Part shown: in pieces, positions 21,265 through 32,148 of the stretch | How positions within the stretch are numbered: position 1 is the stretch's first letter | How the letters are laid out: each line of letters begins with the position of its first letter | From: Pyrenophora tritici-repentis | Lineage: Eukaryota; Ascomycota; Dothideomycetes; Pleosporales; Pleosporaceae | NCBI RefSeq assembly: GCF_003171515.1 | Contig: NC_089393.1 | Coordinates: forward strand, 620,001 to 684,000 | Direction: 5' to 3' | Length of the DNA: 64,000 bases | Translations under genes and position numbers: made by a program | The notes under the pieces: model-generated | Database searches by the model: none | Told to the model about the DNA's origin: nothing | What the model saw: the letters and a program-made list of their open reading frames with translations, nothing else

Positions 21265-23292
21265 ATTGCGAATGTATCAGTTGGGCGAAACAGTTATTCA
21301 GATGTCATAACAGTGAGTAGTGGTCAGCTGCCTGGCCGACGAAACGGGCATAGATCGGCGAATGACGTCCCCCGGACTAGTCCTCCTACAACTACGAGCG
21401 CGTTTAGTATCAGCATCACGAATCGGACCAGCGCGTCAAGAATGGGAAACTAGAATTAAGTCCACATTTATAGTTCGGTTCTGTATGAGCTGAAACGAAA
21501 CACCAATCCCATCTATGTCGTGCACCCATCAAAAGCTCAACTGCCCCGAAGGTCCAGGAACGAAGAGGGTGCAGCAACAGGGTAAAGGCGCCAGATAGGC
21601 TCATCGTTTCGCAGTCATTAGCAGGCTACAGCTGCGGAGCAGCTCATGCCTACCGAGACCGAGAAACATTGTTCTGGGGCGTTGCCTTTGCCCAGCAGCC
21701 ACGCGTCCAAAGACGAAGGGAGAGCCCTAGCTGCTGAACCCACAAGCGAAGTACGGAGACAACGAATGTGTGACGCCCGTGATTAAAACAAACATACTAC
21801 GAGAATCTGCAGACTCTAATGCAAAAGCAGAGCTTGTAGCCTACTTTGAAAGCTACAATGCGACAGCGTTGTTCGCAGCCTGCAAAGGCGGATATTGCCA
21901 ACATCAGTCGCGTAGCTTTTCTGCCCCTATGCAGAGTGCTTATTCTCCAAGAGAGTAGAAAAGCAATAGTGGCGATTGCTGTGGACAGGATCAGAGTGTG
22001 AGTGTAAGAGAAGAAGGAAGAAAAGGGTTCGCAATTAGCGTAGACGCTTATTTAGCGCGCCTTATTATAGCTTAGCGTGTCTAATGCGATTCACTGCCGG
22101 CTTATGCTCTTAGTAAGAAGCTCTTGTGAAGCTGTAAAAAGGTGAGCAAAAAAAAGTTCTTCTTAGACAGCGCCGCTGCTTGTTTCCTGAGCTCTCTGGG
22201 GGTTTTTTGTACTTACAAGAAATCCAATACCCGCAATCGTATGAGAGAACTGTGCACGTCAGCGAGTCACAAGCGGGGTTGGGGCCTTGCCTGGAGAGTG
22301 AAAGCGGGGAGGATTTTTCGAATGCTGTAAATACGCCTAATGCCGTAAATACCTATTATTGACGTTAGCGGGATTCGAACTCTCGATCGTTAGAGATACG
22401 AGAGCGCAGTAACTAAACCGCCACGCTGGCTGAAGAAGAACTTTATTGATACAATGCTGACGGCTTACAGAAATCATATAGTGAAGAAGTGCCCATAGAT
22501 CTCTCCTCTATGCAATTAGGTATGAAAGAAGTGGTAATGAGCTTCGCAAACTAACGGGGAGACACGATGAAGCGAGAGTGAAAGGGAAAGCCTGCTGTGG
22601 GAGTCTGATGGTGCTTTTGACCCCCGCACGATATGGCAACAGCACCATTACGTGATAGAACTTGAAAACAAAGGTCTGCAGCCTTTTGCATCATGAGAAC
22701 CCTTGGCCCCTCGAGTAGATGATGGGTACCAGCAATCCCCTGTCTTGATACAGTGCATGTCTTGTATGAGTTGAAGCCCTATAACATGCAATGGCCCCGA
22801 GAATGGCGAGGCACCATGGCAGTCGTCCCAACGAGCCTCACAAGACTAACACGTCCAAATGAATTTGAACGATGCACCAGCTTCGCGAGCTCAAGAGGAC
22901 TCGCACCCTTGATGGGGGGCACGCCAACGTATACCTGAGGCGACATGAGATGAAAGGCTGAACGCAACCCTTCAGGAGAGAAGCAGACATCAGAGACAAT
23001 AAAGTAAAGTGATAATCGGTGACCAGGATGTGATAGACATGATGAGATGTTGTTGTGACTGGAAGTGATGGGAGAAGACATTCATGTAGAGATTTGAACA
23101 AGAATAGCCCGTGTCAATCCTGGACGAGCCATGATTTAGAAATGACTTTGGAAGAAATCAATACCATGATGCAGGGTCATGGCGGTACAGGACGTTTTCT
23201 CTATATGTGATGAAAGAGACGTCCAACATGTTCCATGACTGGTTGATGATGTCGAAGTTCAAGCCCATGACTAACGGGCGGTAAGGGGTTGC
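21265..23292. other. 2 kb gene-poor region
   Basis: No open frame on either strand has convincing codon structure or homology that I recognise. The stretch 21960-22560 contains A- and T-runs and a tRNA-like element (listed separately) and looks like decayed repeat DNA. The bases near 21265-21650 are the promoter of the WD40 gene. Confidence 0.45.
22366..22433 (-). repeat. Degenerate tRNA-like element (possible tRNA-derived SINE)
   Basis: Read on the minus strand, the block carries a B-box-like GAGTTCGAATCC and, about 45 bases before it, an A-box-like TGGCGGTTTAGTT. A possible anticodon arm has a 7-base loop ATCTCTA closed by TCGT/ACGA. The acceptor and T stems have mismatches and the element is short for a functional tRNA. 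An internal Pol III promoter with poor folding fits a tRNA-derived SINE head or tRNA pseudogene better than an active tRNA gene. Confidence 0.35.
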
Positions 23293-25259
23293 ATGCTACC
23301 ACAGGAGATGCAGAAAGCCAATCTGCATCGCAAACAATCGCCCGTTGGAGTTAAGGCAGCCTACGAGGTCGTGGTGGTAGAAAACATCGTCGAAAAACAT
23401 GGAGGTTTGATTTTGCCGAACGATGTGGCCGGCGCTTGTCAGACAGGGCGGGGGTCATCGGCAGCTTCAACGCCTTGCCGGCTCCATGTCCGCAACACCA
23501 ATTTCGACCCCACCACGTCCAAGATGGCGCCTTCGAGGGGCTTGAGTATGTCTTGCGCTCGGAATATGTTGTCAGGACATGTACTTGCGCATTCCAAGGC
23601 TTGCACGGTTCGTGGCAGCTGCCTGACGCTTCCAGCGAGCATGACAACGCCTTCTCCGAACGACATGTGCTTTGCTCAACACCAACATGCCTTGCGCGCC
23701 TTCCAGGCATGCTCCAGGGGGCAGTATACAGGCAAAATGGCTCTGAGAGATGGCTGCAGCTCTCTATGGCTCCCTGCCAGCAAGACAGCGCGTGCCACGA
23801 TGAATGCACGTCTACTTGGACGACACGCTCTGTGTAGCTTTGGGGTAGATGGCCGTAACTTCGGGACATACTCCGGGCTGCAGCAGGTGTTTGGTAACAG
23901 CAGTAGCTTCTCATCGCTTCTTTCTCCGGATAGCACGCTCCTCTCCCGACCGCGACATGCCCTGGGCGCCCTCCGAACATGCTCTGGTGCACAAGACACG
24001 ACCAAGACCAATGCCCGGAGGTACTACTCATCCAGCGACTACTCGTCTTTTACGGAGAAGCTTGAAGACCCCACGAACAAGCTGCAGAGCTACATTTCGA
24101 CCAGCCGCGACCCCTACCTCAATCTATCCATTGAGGACCACATCCTCCGGAAGAGCCCTGCCGACAGCACAGTCCTGTTCTTATACGTGAACAGGCCCTG
24201 CGTCGTCATCGGGCGCAACCAGAACCCGTGGACAGAGGTGAATCTGGGTATCCTCAACGCTGCCCGCGGAACACACGAGACCAAAGATACCGAGCCGCCA
24301 GGCATTGGCACCGTAGACCTCGTACGCCGCCGTTCGGGGGGAGGTACCGTCTTCCACGATGAAGGCAACCTCAATTGGAGCATCACATGCCCCCGAGGCG
24401 ACTTCACACGCGACTTGCATGCTGAGATGGTTGTCCGTGCACTGCGAAGCCTGGGCATCGACCGCGCCAGAGTTAACGAGCGTCACGACATCGTGCTCGA
24501 TCAAGGCAGCGAGAAGCGGCTCTCAAAACCCCAAGACACCCATCGTACATCCTATACCGTCGAGGAAGGCAAGCTGCCGCGAGCTCTGAAGGTCTCCGGC
24601 TCAGCCTACAAGCTCACGCGACTGCGCGCTCTACATCATGCCACGACTCTACTGAGCTCCCCGAACCTACACATCATACCCCACTACTTGCGATCTCCAG
24701 CAAAGGATGTTATACAAGCTCAAGGCGTTGAAAGTGTCAGCTCGCCTGTAGCGAACATTGGTTTGGATGTAAAGACTTTTCAGCGTCATCTCCAAGCCGA
24801 GTTTGCCGCCATGTATGCTGAAGTGGGAACTCCAAGCATCGTACAAACAGTCGGAGAAGATTATCTGAACATCCCAGATATCCGGAAGGGGTACGACGAG
24901 CTTCAGGTACGTCTTTTTCTTTTGAGTTGCATCGTCATTCCCGCTAATTGCCACAGACTGATGAATGGATGTGGTCCCAAACACCTGCGTTCCGCCTTGT
25001 GCTCAATTCTAAAAATGACATCGGAATCGCAGTGAAAGTACATCATGGCGTGATCAAGAGCCTTGAGTTTGAGAACTCTGAAATCGCTGACATGTCTCGA
25101 ATGGCCCTTCGTACCGCGCTGGTCGGTCTAAAAATACAAGATATCAAGAACTGGACAAGATTCTTGCAGAAACGCGTCCGGTCATGGGATCACGGCTTGG
25201 CGAAAGTGGCAGGTCGTCTCGATGAGCTCTTGCCGATACCTGAAATCTCTGGCTCTTGA
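23293..25259 (+). CDS. AIM22: Mitochondrial lipoate-protein ligase (LplA/Aim22-like)
   Basis: Two exons: 23293-24906 and 24957-25259, with a 50-nt GT-AG intron in phase 0. The catalytic core begins near base 24070. It shows the ligase signature RRRSGGGTVFHDEGNLNWS and the lysine loop LKVSGSAYK. The C-terminal lipoate-ligase accessory domain lies mostly in exon 2. The enzyme attaches lipoate to the E2 and H proteins of mitochondrial dehydrogenases. The start is uncertain. The frame opens at 23293, but MNARLLGRHALCSF at 23800 begins an Arg/Ser-rich presequence ending in RRYYSSS, a typical processing site, so 23800 may be the true start. The region 23524-23990 encodes a repeated HALxxxxxC motif not expected in this family. 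Confidence 0.85.
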
Positions 25260-25432
25260 CTTCATTTGTTGCAAGCAAGTGCAAATCGCTCGCAATCCGT
25301 TAAGAGTTGTGACGGTCGGACGCTGATAGTGTGAGACTTGGCCGAAGATAGCCATCCAGACATCGGTATAGTACCAAACGCGCTTGGTGCAGTTGAAATA
25401 TGCCCACCCCTGTAAGAGAAAGGACATGAAGA

Positions 25433-26411
25433 CTACCCCTGTTCCGAATCATGCTTGTCCTGAGCGTGACCGCCGACGTTCAGCAATCGCGCCAGATGCT
25501 TCGCCAGGTATGCGATGAGTCGTTCTATGTCTTGTTGCTCGTGTCCGCAAGGTATCGAAATCAATATCATCTCCCCAGGCTCTCCGAACCGCTGCCTCCC
25601 CGTGTATAAGGCCGGAATTTTCGGAGAATGATCCGTATAGGGCTCTTCGCGTGGACCCTATGGCTTAGTCTTAGTCCTTCTAGATCGTCTGGCAGCGATG
25701 TGGTTCCACAGTCGATAAAAACCCGATGCGCCAAGTTTCACCTGCCAGATGGACTTGGCCAGGATACAGTGATGTAGGTCTATCGTCAACATCCGGAGCA
25801 GTTGAGCCTGGCGCGACGGCTTCCTGTCGATTACGAGGCGATTACTAGTAAGTATCGCTGACAGGCAAGGAGCATGCCGTCGTCATGAGCGTGCTGTTGT
25901 CATGGAGTCCCTGCAAGACGTCATGGACAAGGTTCGTCTCGCATGGTATCAATGTCACCATCATCCACAGCCTGGTACCGTTATGGTCTGTGGAGGTGGA
26001 GGGCTGTATAGTAACTCCGTCAGTAAGTGGGTCCTTATTGTCGGTCTTTCTCCGGTTTACCGCCATCATGCAAGGTGTATACCTGCTCTCGAGGATTGAT
26101 AGTCGGGAGCGATCGAGTCTGGCGGGGACCTCGACAAGTTTGACAGATGTTGTTCCCCGGCTTTCAGCGTCGTTATCCGTCGGTCTGCTCAAGGGTGAGT
26201 ATAGGGCCGTAGGGCTTACGAGGGTTCGTTCGGTGGTCTTCGATGAATGTGGGCAGATGTGGTTCTCCATCATGGGGTAATTCCACGTCAACTCCCATGC
26301 AAGCCGGTGCGTAGGCTGTTGCAAAGAGGCGCTAACCCTGTTCGTTGTTAGTGTGGTTTGAAGGCTTGAGGCAGCTGGCTCACACGGCATTGCGCTCAAA
26401 TGTTGAAGCAT
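25433..26411 (-). CDS. Hypothetical multi-exon protein (two exons well supported)
   Basis: Not a recognised family. The last exon, 25657-25433, encodes 74 aa with strong coding character, including ALYTGRQRFGEPGEMILI and QQDIERLIAYLAKHLARLL. A 52-nt GT-AG intron (25658-25709, with CTAAG branch-like motifs) joins it in phase 0 to exon 25823-25710, which encodes VHLAGETWRIGFLST. The joined product reads smoothly across the junction (WRIGFLST then GPREEPY). Upstream, the minus-strand frame from the Met at 26411 to about 25863 is open and would join through a 39-nt GT-AG segment (25824-25862). That segment is short for an intron, so the 5' structure is uncertain. It could be an intact lineage-specific gene or a decaying one. 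Confidence 0.42.
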
Positions 26412-26414
26412 CCC

Positions 26415-26454
26415 TGAGGCGCCCTTAGACCAGGTGAGGCGCCCTTGGACCAGG
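26415..26454. repeat. Perfectly spaced 20-bp tandem duplication
   Basis: TGAGGCGCCCTTAGACCAGG is followed at once by the same 20-mer with one A-to-G difference. It lies just upstream of the hypothetical gene that ends at 25433. Confidence 0.8.
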
Positions 26455-26468
26455 CCTGCAGCTTTCCT

Positions 26469-26739
26469 CAAGCTGGATCTACGCGATCTTCGGCGCTGTC
26501 GAACACTCTACTGGTCTGTATGGCATACGATGAAAGTCCGCATGCATGTTAGTTCCTTACCTCAGCTGCATATGGCATGTGAGTGAGGCGATGCAGGAGA
26601 TGCGCTCACTTTCTTTAAGCTGTATCTTCATGCTCCTCAGCGCCGCCTAAAGCTCCGCTGGTCTGCATGGCTCCTGATGCTAGGTCCTTTACCTCGGCTG
26701 GATGTGGCGTATGAGCATGGCGATGCAGGAAATAGGCGC
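26469..26739. repeat. Diverged tandem repeat, unit about 140 bp
   Basis: Copy 1 (about 26469-26605) and copy 2 (about 26617-26739) share ordered blocks: AAGCTGKATCT, CTGGTCTGYATGG, TTACCTCRGCTG and GGCGATGCAGGARAT. Many of the differences are C/T or G/A transitions with small indels. No coding frame spans both copies. Confidence 0.6.
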
Positions 26740-27825
26740 GACACACCAAGCCTTCGATGTAAGAAGTGGACTACACGAGGATTCGGAAGTCGAGGGACTC
26801 AGGATCGCAGCTGAGCTCATGTAAGAAGAATTTAATGTGCAGAATCGCCGGCGCAAGGAGTAGAGCTGTAAGAAGCCCTGCGTCAAGGTCTCATGGCGGG
26901 TGCTTATGCAGACTTACATGGTGGTGGATTTCAGTGCTGCCATTGTCGTTGTGGCATTACAGCGAGACAGGAGCAGCGTCTAAGATACACCGGGTGCGGG
27001 TGTATACCTGTAATGCTGATACTTGGGAGAGGGGAAGAGGGGCAGGTGTAAGTGCCTCGTCGAGCGTAGACCCCCATATTGCCCACTAGCGCCGTTATTG
27101 CTCAGAGTAGAACAGCAAGACAGCGACATGTCGGGCATTTGGATGCACAGCGCCAAAGGCTCTGCAATGTTCTTCTCAGGACCCCTGTAGGATTGCTGAA
27201 GCTGGAAATGTAGCTGCCTTCACCCAGGGGTGGCTATGATTGCTTCAGCAGTTGAAGCTATATCAAGCTCAGCTTCAGTCTCCCCACCTTCTCCACAACA
27301 GCTACAGCAGCAACAGTTACTTCTTTAATCATTCCAACAAGAAACCTTTACAGTCGAAACACGATGAAAAACTTCCCTGCGTTTGTGCTGTGCCTGGGTT
27401 GCAACCCAGCCCCTAATCGTATGGTGTCACGTCAAGAACATCTGGCAGAGCTTGTGGGGCATCAGCGACGATGTGGATTGGAGTTGATTATGAAGCTCCC
27501 TCCATTCGGGTATGTTTACAGGCTACATTTGCACCGGGACAATGCAAAAGAAGGCAAAACAGTACTATCATCCATGGGCCTAGCCCGCGACCCGGAGTGA
27601 TTCGGCTGAAGAGTAGCCTCTAGCCCGGTGGAAATCGCCACCCCAACACATTCACTTCCCTTTTCGCGCTCCTTGCGCTTGCGCTAGCCGACTCATCATA
27701 CACTCGGTACCTACCCACCCTCACCCAAGACCACTCTTGACCGCGACTCGATCTTCAACCAAACTACCACCGCAAAATCCGCAACCAACCCAACCCTGCA
27801 AACCTGCACCACAACAACGTCAACA
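26740..27825. other. Gene-poor stretch
   Basis: I see no supported gene. A 78-codon frame at 27364-27600 starts after an A-rich leader but shows no recognisable domain. The C-rich stretch 27640-27825 looks like the 5' leader of the small gene at 27826. Confidence 0.35.
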
Positions 27826-28158
27826 ATGTCTCACTCTTCAAGCTCATCTTGGGCCACAATGTCCTCGATGCACACACTCTCCGAGGTGTCATACGACCTC
27901 AGCGCCGACCTGTTTCCGGACTTCGACGGCGCATATATCGTTCAGGAGAATCAGTGGAGGCCAAGCGATACTGGTGCTGAGGATGGGGAGACACATTCAT
28001 GTACGGCTTCTAAAGCACTTGATGATGGAGGCACGCGAGGTGATCTTCTTGTTCCAACAGTGGCTGAAGGCAAGGCTGAAGACGAGGGTGGAACGAAGCG
28101 TGCTTGTAGACTACATCAGGTAGTGAAGTGGCTTAGGAAGATGATGAGGTGTTGGTAG
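27826..28158 (+). CDS. Small hypothetical protein, low confidence
   Basis: An open frame of 110 aa from MSHSSSSSWATMSSMHTLSE with a good start context (CAACAATG). It is preceded by a C- and A-rich leader typical of fungal 5' UTRs. The product is hydrophilic: Ser-rich at the start, acidic in the middle and basic at the end. It has no signal peptide or recognisable domain. It could be a lineage-specific protein or a chance frame. Confidence 0.35.
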   Translation: MSHSSSSSWATMSSMHTLSEVSYDLSADLFPDFDGAYIVQENQWRPSDTGAEDGETHSCTASKALDDGGTRGDLLVPTVAEGKAEDEGGTKRACRLHQVVKWLRKMMRCW

Positions 28159-28886
28159 GGGGGATACAGTGGAGCGATAATACGACGAGTATGAGTTGTT
28201 GATGTCTAGGTATCTTTGAGGTATTTCATGGAGGCGTACAGAGGACATGAATAGATTGAGGACCTCCTAGGTTAGTGGAGGGCGGAGCGGAATGGGGCTG
28301 CCATAAGCGTTGTAGACTCTAGGCTGCATGTACTATACTGATGTATCGAAACCAAACTAACTGGTTAGCACATGCGGGCTTTTAGCTCCTGAAAAAACAC
28401 AGATGTAGAGATATGTAGCAGACTCCCGAGAAGGTCGCTTCTTTCAGTCCCGAGGTCTTGGCAATCTGCGGTCTGCACGCTTGTGGAGTTTCAGCCTTTT
28501 CCGCATCGACCACTCGCCATCGCACTACCAAACTCCATCGGAACCGGTGAACGGCTTCATCTGAGTTGAGGTCAGAAATCTGCAGGATGCGCTACGCGTT
28601 TCGATATTGAACCAATCTCCTCGATGTCAAAACCTTGGTGCCGGTCGGTTCGAAACGCGGGCTGCCCGTCAGACAGCCGTCATCAGGATTAGCTGCGTTT
28701 CAGGTGAACTGCCAACACAACACTACATCAGCTTTTGGCTGTGTTGCCTACTGCTGAGATTTGCATATACCTATACACGTCTTGGGGTGGACACCGGTGG
28801 TATGATGCAATCCTTTGCGCTGTGCGCATTTGAGCCTGTCTTTTCCTTGCCTCTTTGTTTGAATATCATCACTGTTAATTTGCACC
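28159..28886. other. Intergenic region and leader of the zinc-finger gene
   Basis: The 107-codon frame at 28607-28927 overlaps the zinc-finger start in another frame and has no domain. I treat this stretch as 3' flank plus promoter. Confidence 0.4.
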
Positions 28887-30249
28887 ATGAACGATTACCG
28901 ACATATTGGTGCTGGTCCACAACATGAATACAATGCGTCAATGAGCTCAGACTACGAACTACTAGACATCACCTATCCTGAGTGGCAGGATCTTCAAAGT
29001 CGACTGCATCAAGTCGTGGACTTCAGACAGATTTCTCAAGGTGCGAACATCAATTATCAGTTTATATGAGAATTACAGACTAACTGTAAGTGCAGATAAT
29101 CATGAGCAGTATCTTCAACCATGGCCTGGCAACAACCTTGAGTACCAGTCGTTTAGCAATCCGAGTCACCTTTCAGATTCCAGCTTTGCGTCGACAGTAT
29201 CAAGTCAACGGTCTTCCAACTACAGTAACTTCTCCGCTCCACCAAGAGGCTCAATATCGTCTTCCATGTCAACATGGTCAAATAGTCCCAATATCTCATA
29301 CGACCCTCGTCAGATACACGCCGATTACCTGCAGGATAATGCGCTACCAGCTCGGAATTCCTATAACCAGATGAGATTAGATGAAGTCATCTTGCCAGCT
29401 GCAACAAGAAGAGCGATTAGGCGGCCGTCTACACAAGAGAAGGATTACTTCAGAACATGTGTCTCAGCTAGCAAACATTCCCGGTCCTGTAGCAAGGAAC
29501 ACAAGTATTTCTGCACAAGCTGTGAGAGATTTTTTGTAGAAAAAGCAGACTGGAAAAGGCACGAGGAAACCTACCAGGAGCGACCGGAGATGTTCAAATG
29601 CGACCTCTGTCCCGCGATATACTTCCTCGAGAAGGACTTCGCTACACACCACGTGCAATCTCATCGATGTGCTCCTTGCGCCGAGAACATCAGGTGTAAC
29701 AGGAAGGCCCACGTACTTTCGGCCAGAAAGCAGCGCATGAATCGAACAGGCTGGGGATGTGGGTTTTGCTGTCATTTCAGCTCTGACTGGACCGAGAGAT
29801 GCAACCACATCGCTCAGCACATTGAGAAGGAAGGTCTCACGAAATCAAGATGGTATCACAGCAAGGTGATCCTCTCCTTATTGCAACGGCCAGAAGTGTA
29901 CTACGAATGGACAAGTCTGCTTCGAAGCGCTCAACCACGCATCACAACCTGCTCATGGAATCAGCATTCGACAGGGCGGGTTGAAGGCTATCCGGAGAGT
30001 AACCCCACTCCGCAGCTTCAGGATTATCTTGAGTATTTCAGCCCGGATCAAGACGCAGCGTCACTGGCGCAGCTGGCATTTGATAAGATGGTCAAGATTA
30101 CCGCGCCACCCCCAGTACCACCTAAAGACTACCGCAATACGTCACTTCGGGACTTGACAAGAGAGACGGAGTCATGGACACAGTTTATCAACTCGGTTGT
30201 TGAGAACGATGTTTTTCCTACAGGCGTTTGTCGTATCGATAGATGGTAG
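28887..30249 (+). CDS. C2H2-type zinc-finger protein
   Basis: Two exons: 28887-29040 and 29096-30249, with a 55-nt intron (GT-AG, branch ACTAAC 12 bases before the acceptor), giving 435 aa. The start at 28887 has the context CACCATGA. Residues about 65-135 are Ser/Asn/Gln-rich and probably disordered. From about 185 two adjacent finger-like units appear: FCTSCERFF with KRHEE, and FKCDLCPAIYF with THHVQSH. A Cys-rich stretch follows (CAPCAENIRC and WGCGFC). The fingers are atypical in spacing. It is probably a nuclear DNA-binding protein; the target is unknown. It neighbours the FAD monooxygenase/P450 pair but nothing shows that it regulates them. Confidence 0.85.
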
Positions 30250-30425
30250 TAGCCTGCACACACTAATGTATAATATCAAACCATGTAACAAGCCAGTATT
30301 GCCTTCACGCGCGTTGCATTCCACAGCTCAATAAACTTGAGAATTTCACGGACAAAACATAGCACTAATTCCATAACGTCGTATTAGAAGCTATCGATTC
30401 GACGCGTGTTGTCTGCTTCAATCCA

Positions 30426-31778
30426 TCACCACCCCTCCAACTCCTCGCCCTTCGTCTCCAAGCTCGGCGGCTGAACCGGCATTCCATTTTTCAGCGCCGC
30501 AACAAGCGGATCCTTCTCCATCATATTCTCTATCTTCTCTTCAGTGCTAACATCAGTCTTAACACGCTTGTACGCCATCCTCGACGGCTTATCAATGACA
30601 TCCGCGAACTTCTTCCTCCTGGCTTCTGACCAAGCACCCAGCAGCTTCTCGTCGCTGAACGCCTGTCCTGACAAGATGCGAACCAGGACATCAGACAGCG
30701 ACGCCGCGTCAGCCATACCTGACGCAAGACCGAGACCCGCATACGGATTCGTCAAGTGTGCCGCATCACCTATAAGGCAAGTACGAGAAGCGCCATGGTA
30801 CAGTGTAGACGCCAGACGCTGATGAGCTTTATAAGGCGCCACCCTAACCACCTTGTATACCACCTCACCCTTCTCATCCCTACCCTCATTTGGCAACATA
30901 ACCCGCAGTCTCTCATCCAAACCCCCTTGAATCTCCTCCTCTGACATACCGACAGGCACACCGTACGAAACGCGCCACAGCAACGGCTCACCATCTTTTT
31001 GGGGACTAATACGACCGATGAGTCCATAACACTGCGGATCTATGATGAAGTTGGCATCAAAGAAGCCGTGGGCGTGGAAGTCAAAGTACAGGTCTGTGGC
31101 TACGAGCTGGGCGTCGAGGGTTTCACCGTCAAGGGAGATGTCGAGGTATTTCCGGATGGTGGAGTGGGCGCCGGACGCGTCGATTAGGTAGGTCGCTTCT
31201 ATTGATTCTTCGTTGGGCGTGATGTGGACGTGCACGCTGTTTTCTGATGGGGTGGATGATGTAACGCTGGATCCGAGTCGTATTTCCACTTTATCTCCAA
31301 AGGAGGCCAATCTCTTCATCAAAACCTCCTGAAACTTTCCCTGTGGTAGGAGTAGTTGACCTTTGCCTTTCATTCCTTCTCCCGAGTTGTCAAACGTCTT
31401 GCTCGCGATTACTTTACTGCCGTTTTCGAGGCTGGTTCGAAAGCAGAGTCCTGAACTTAGGCTTCCGGCTTTTACAAGTTCGGGTAGTAGGCCGTTGACT
31501 TTGGCAAAGATGGGGTAGGTGGGTGGTTGGTGGGCCATTGCTCGTGTTGATGTTGGGTCGGGTTGCTGGGGCTCGATGACGATGATTTTGTTGGGTATGT
31601 TTGACTGGGCGAGGAGAAGGGCGAGGAAGAGGCCTACGCATCCGCCGCCTGCTATGACTACGGGAAGAGTCATGGAATGGTTGCCATTCGACTGAGGAAC
31701 GTCGTTGACTTTGGAGCTGCCATTAGAACCTGGGTTATCGAGTGTATGGTCACTCGCCGTGACATTTGTGGTCGCCAT
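30426..31778 (-). CDS. FAD-dependent monooxygenase
   Basis: A single exon of 450 aa. The first 36 residues are Ser/Asn-rich and disordered, so a start at the Met of MTLPVVIAGGG is possible. FAD motifs are VIAGGGCVGL (about 40-49), the segment DASGAHSTIRKYL, and CLIGDAAHLTNPYAGLGLASG (about 340-360). This places it in the group A flavin monooxygenases (PHBH, salicylate or aromatic hydroxylase type). It lies head-to-tail with the P450 at 32149-34035 on the same strand, 370 bases apart. That pairing is common in secondary-metabolite or aromatic catabolic loci. The substrate is unknown. Confidence 0.9.
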   Translation of the reverse strand: MATTNVTASDHTLDNPGSNGSSKVNDVPQSNGNHSMTLPVVIAGGGCVGLFLALLLAQSNIPNKIIVIEPQQPDPTSTRAMAHQPPTYPIFAKVNGLLPELVKAGSLSSGLCFRTSLENGSKVIASKTFDNSGEGMKGKGQLLLPQGKFQEVLMKRLASFGDKVEIRLGSSVTSSTPSENSVHVHITPNEESIEATYLIDASGAHSTIRKYLDISLDGETLDAQLVATDLYFDFHAHGFFDANFIIDPQCYGLIGRISPQKDGEPLLWRVSYGVPVGMSEEEIQGGLDERLRVMLPNEGRDEKGEVVYKVVRVAPYKAHQRLASTLYHGASRTCLIGDAAHLTNPYAGLGLASGMADAASLSDVLVRILSGQAFSDEKLLGAWSEARRKKFADVIDKPSRMAYKRVKTDVSTEEKIENMMEKDPLVAALKNGMPVQPPSLETKGEELEGW

Positions 31779-32148
31779 TTCAAATACAGCGAAGCCCAGA
31801 TATTCGTGCTCTTCTCAACTCTAAGATATGGCTCCGAGGACATCTATCTGAAGTTGGGTTTTGTGGGTCACCTTGCAATGTGTCACATCAGTCGCCTGAT
31901 GAATTTACCATCAGATGGGCTTGACAATTATATAAAGGGTCAACTCATCACATTGAATGATATCTTTATATAACAGATTCATTGGCCACACACATCGTCA
32001 TTTTCTGGCGCAGCGCTGGTGTTGTCATGACGAGTATCCACCAAAGGCGGCCCCATGTGGGGAACCGATCTCGGAATCGGAACGCCTGCATACTTCGGAA
32101 CCAGCTGCAGGAGGGCTCTCCCAACAATCCAGCGCTCTCAAAGACCAC
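31779..32148. promoter_or_regulatory. Upstream region of the FAD monooxygenase
   Basis: These 370 bases contain the promoter of the FAD monooxygenase and the 3' end of the P450. A TATATAA-like motif lies near 31970. No gene was seen. Confidence 0.35.

Noticed and set aside
25885..26280. Plus-strand 131-codon frame, partly hydrophobic
   Set aside because: It overlaps antisense to the better supported minus-strand exon chain and has no recognisable motif.
27364..27600. 78-codon frame with a fair start context
   Set aside because: No domain, no splice partner and no strong codon signal; not supported beyond an open frame.
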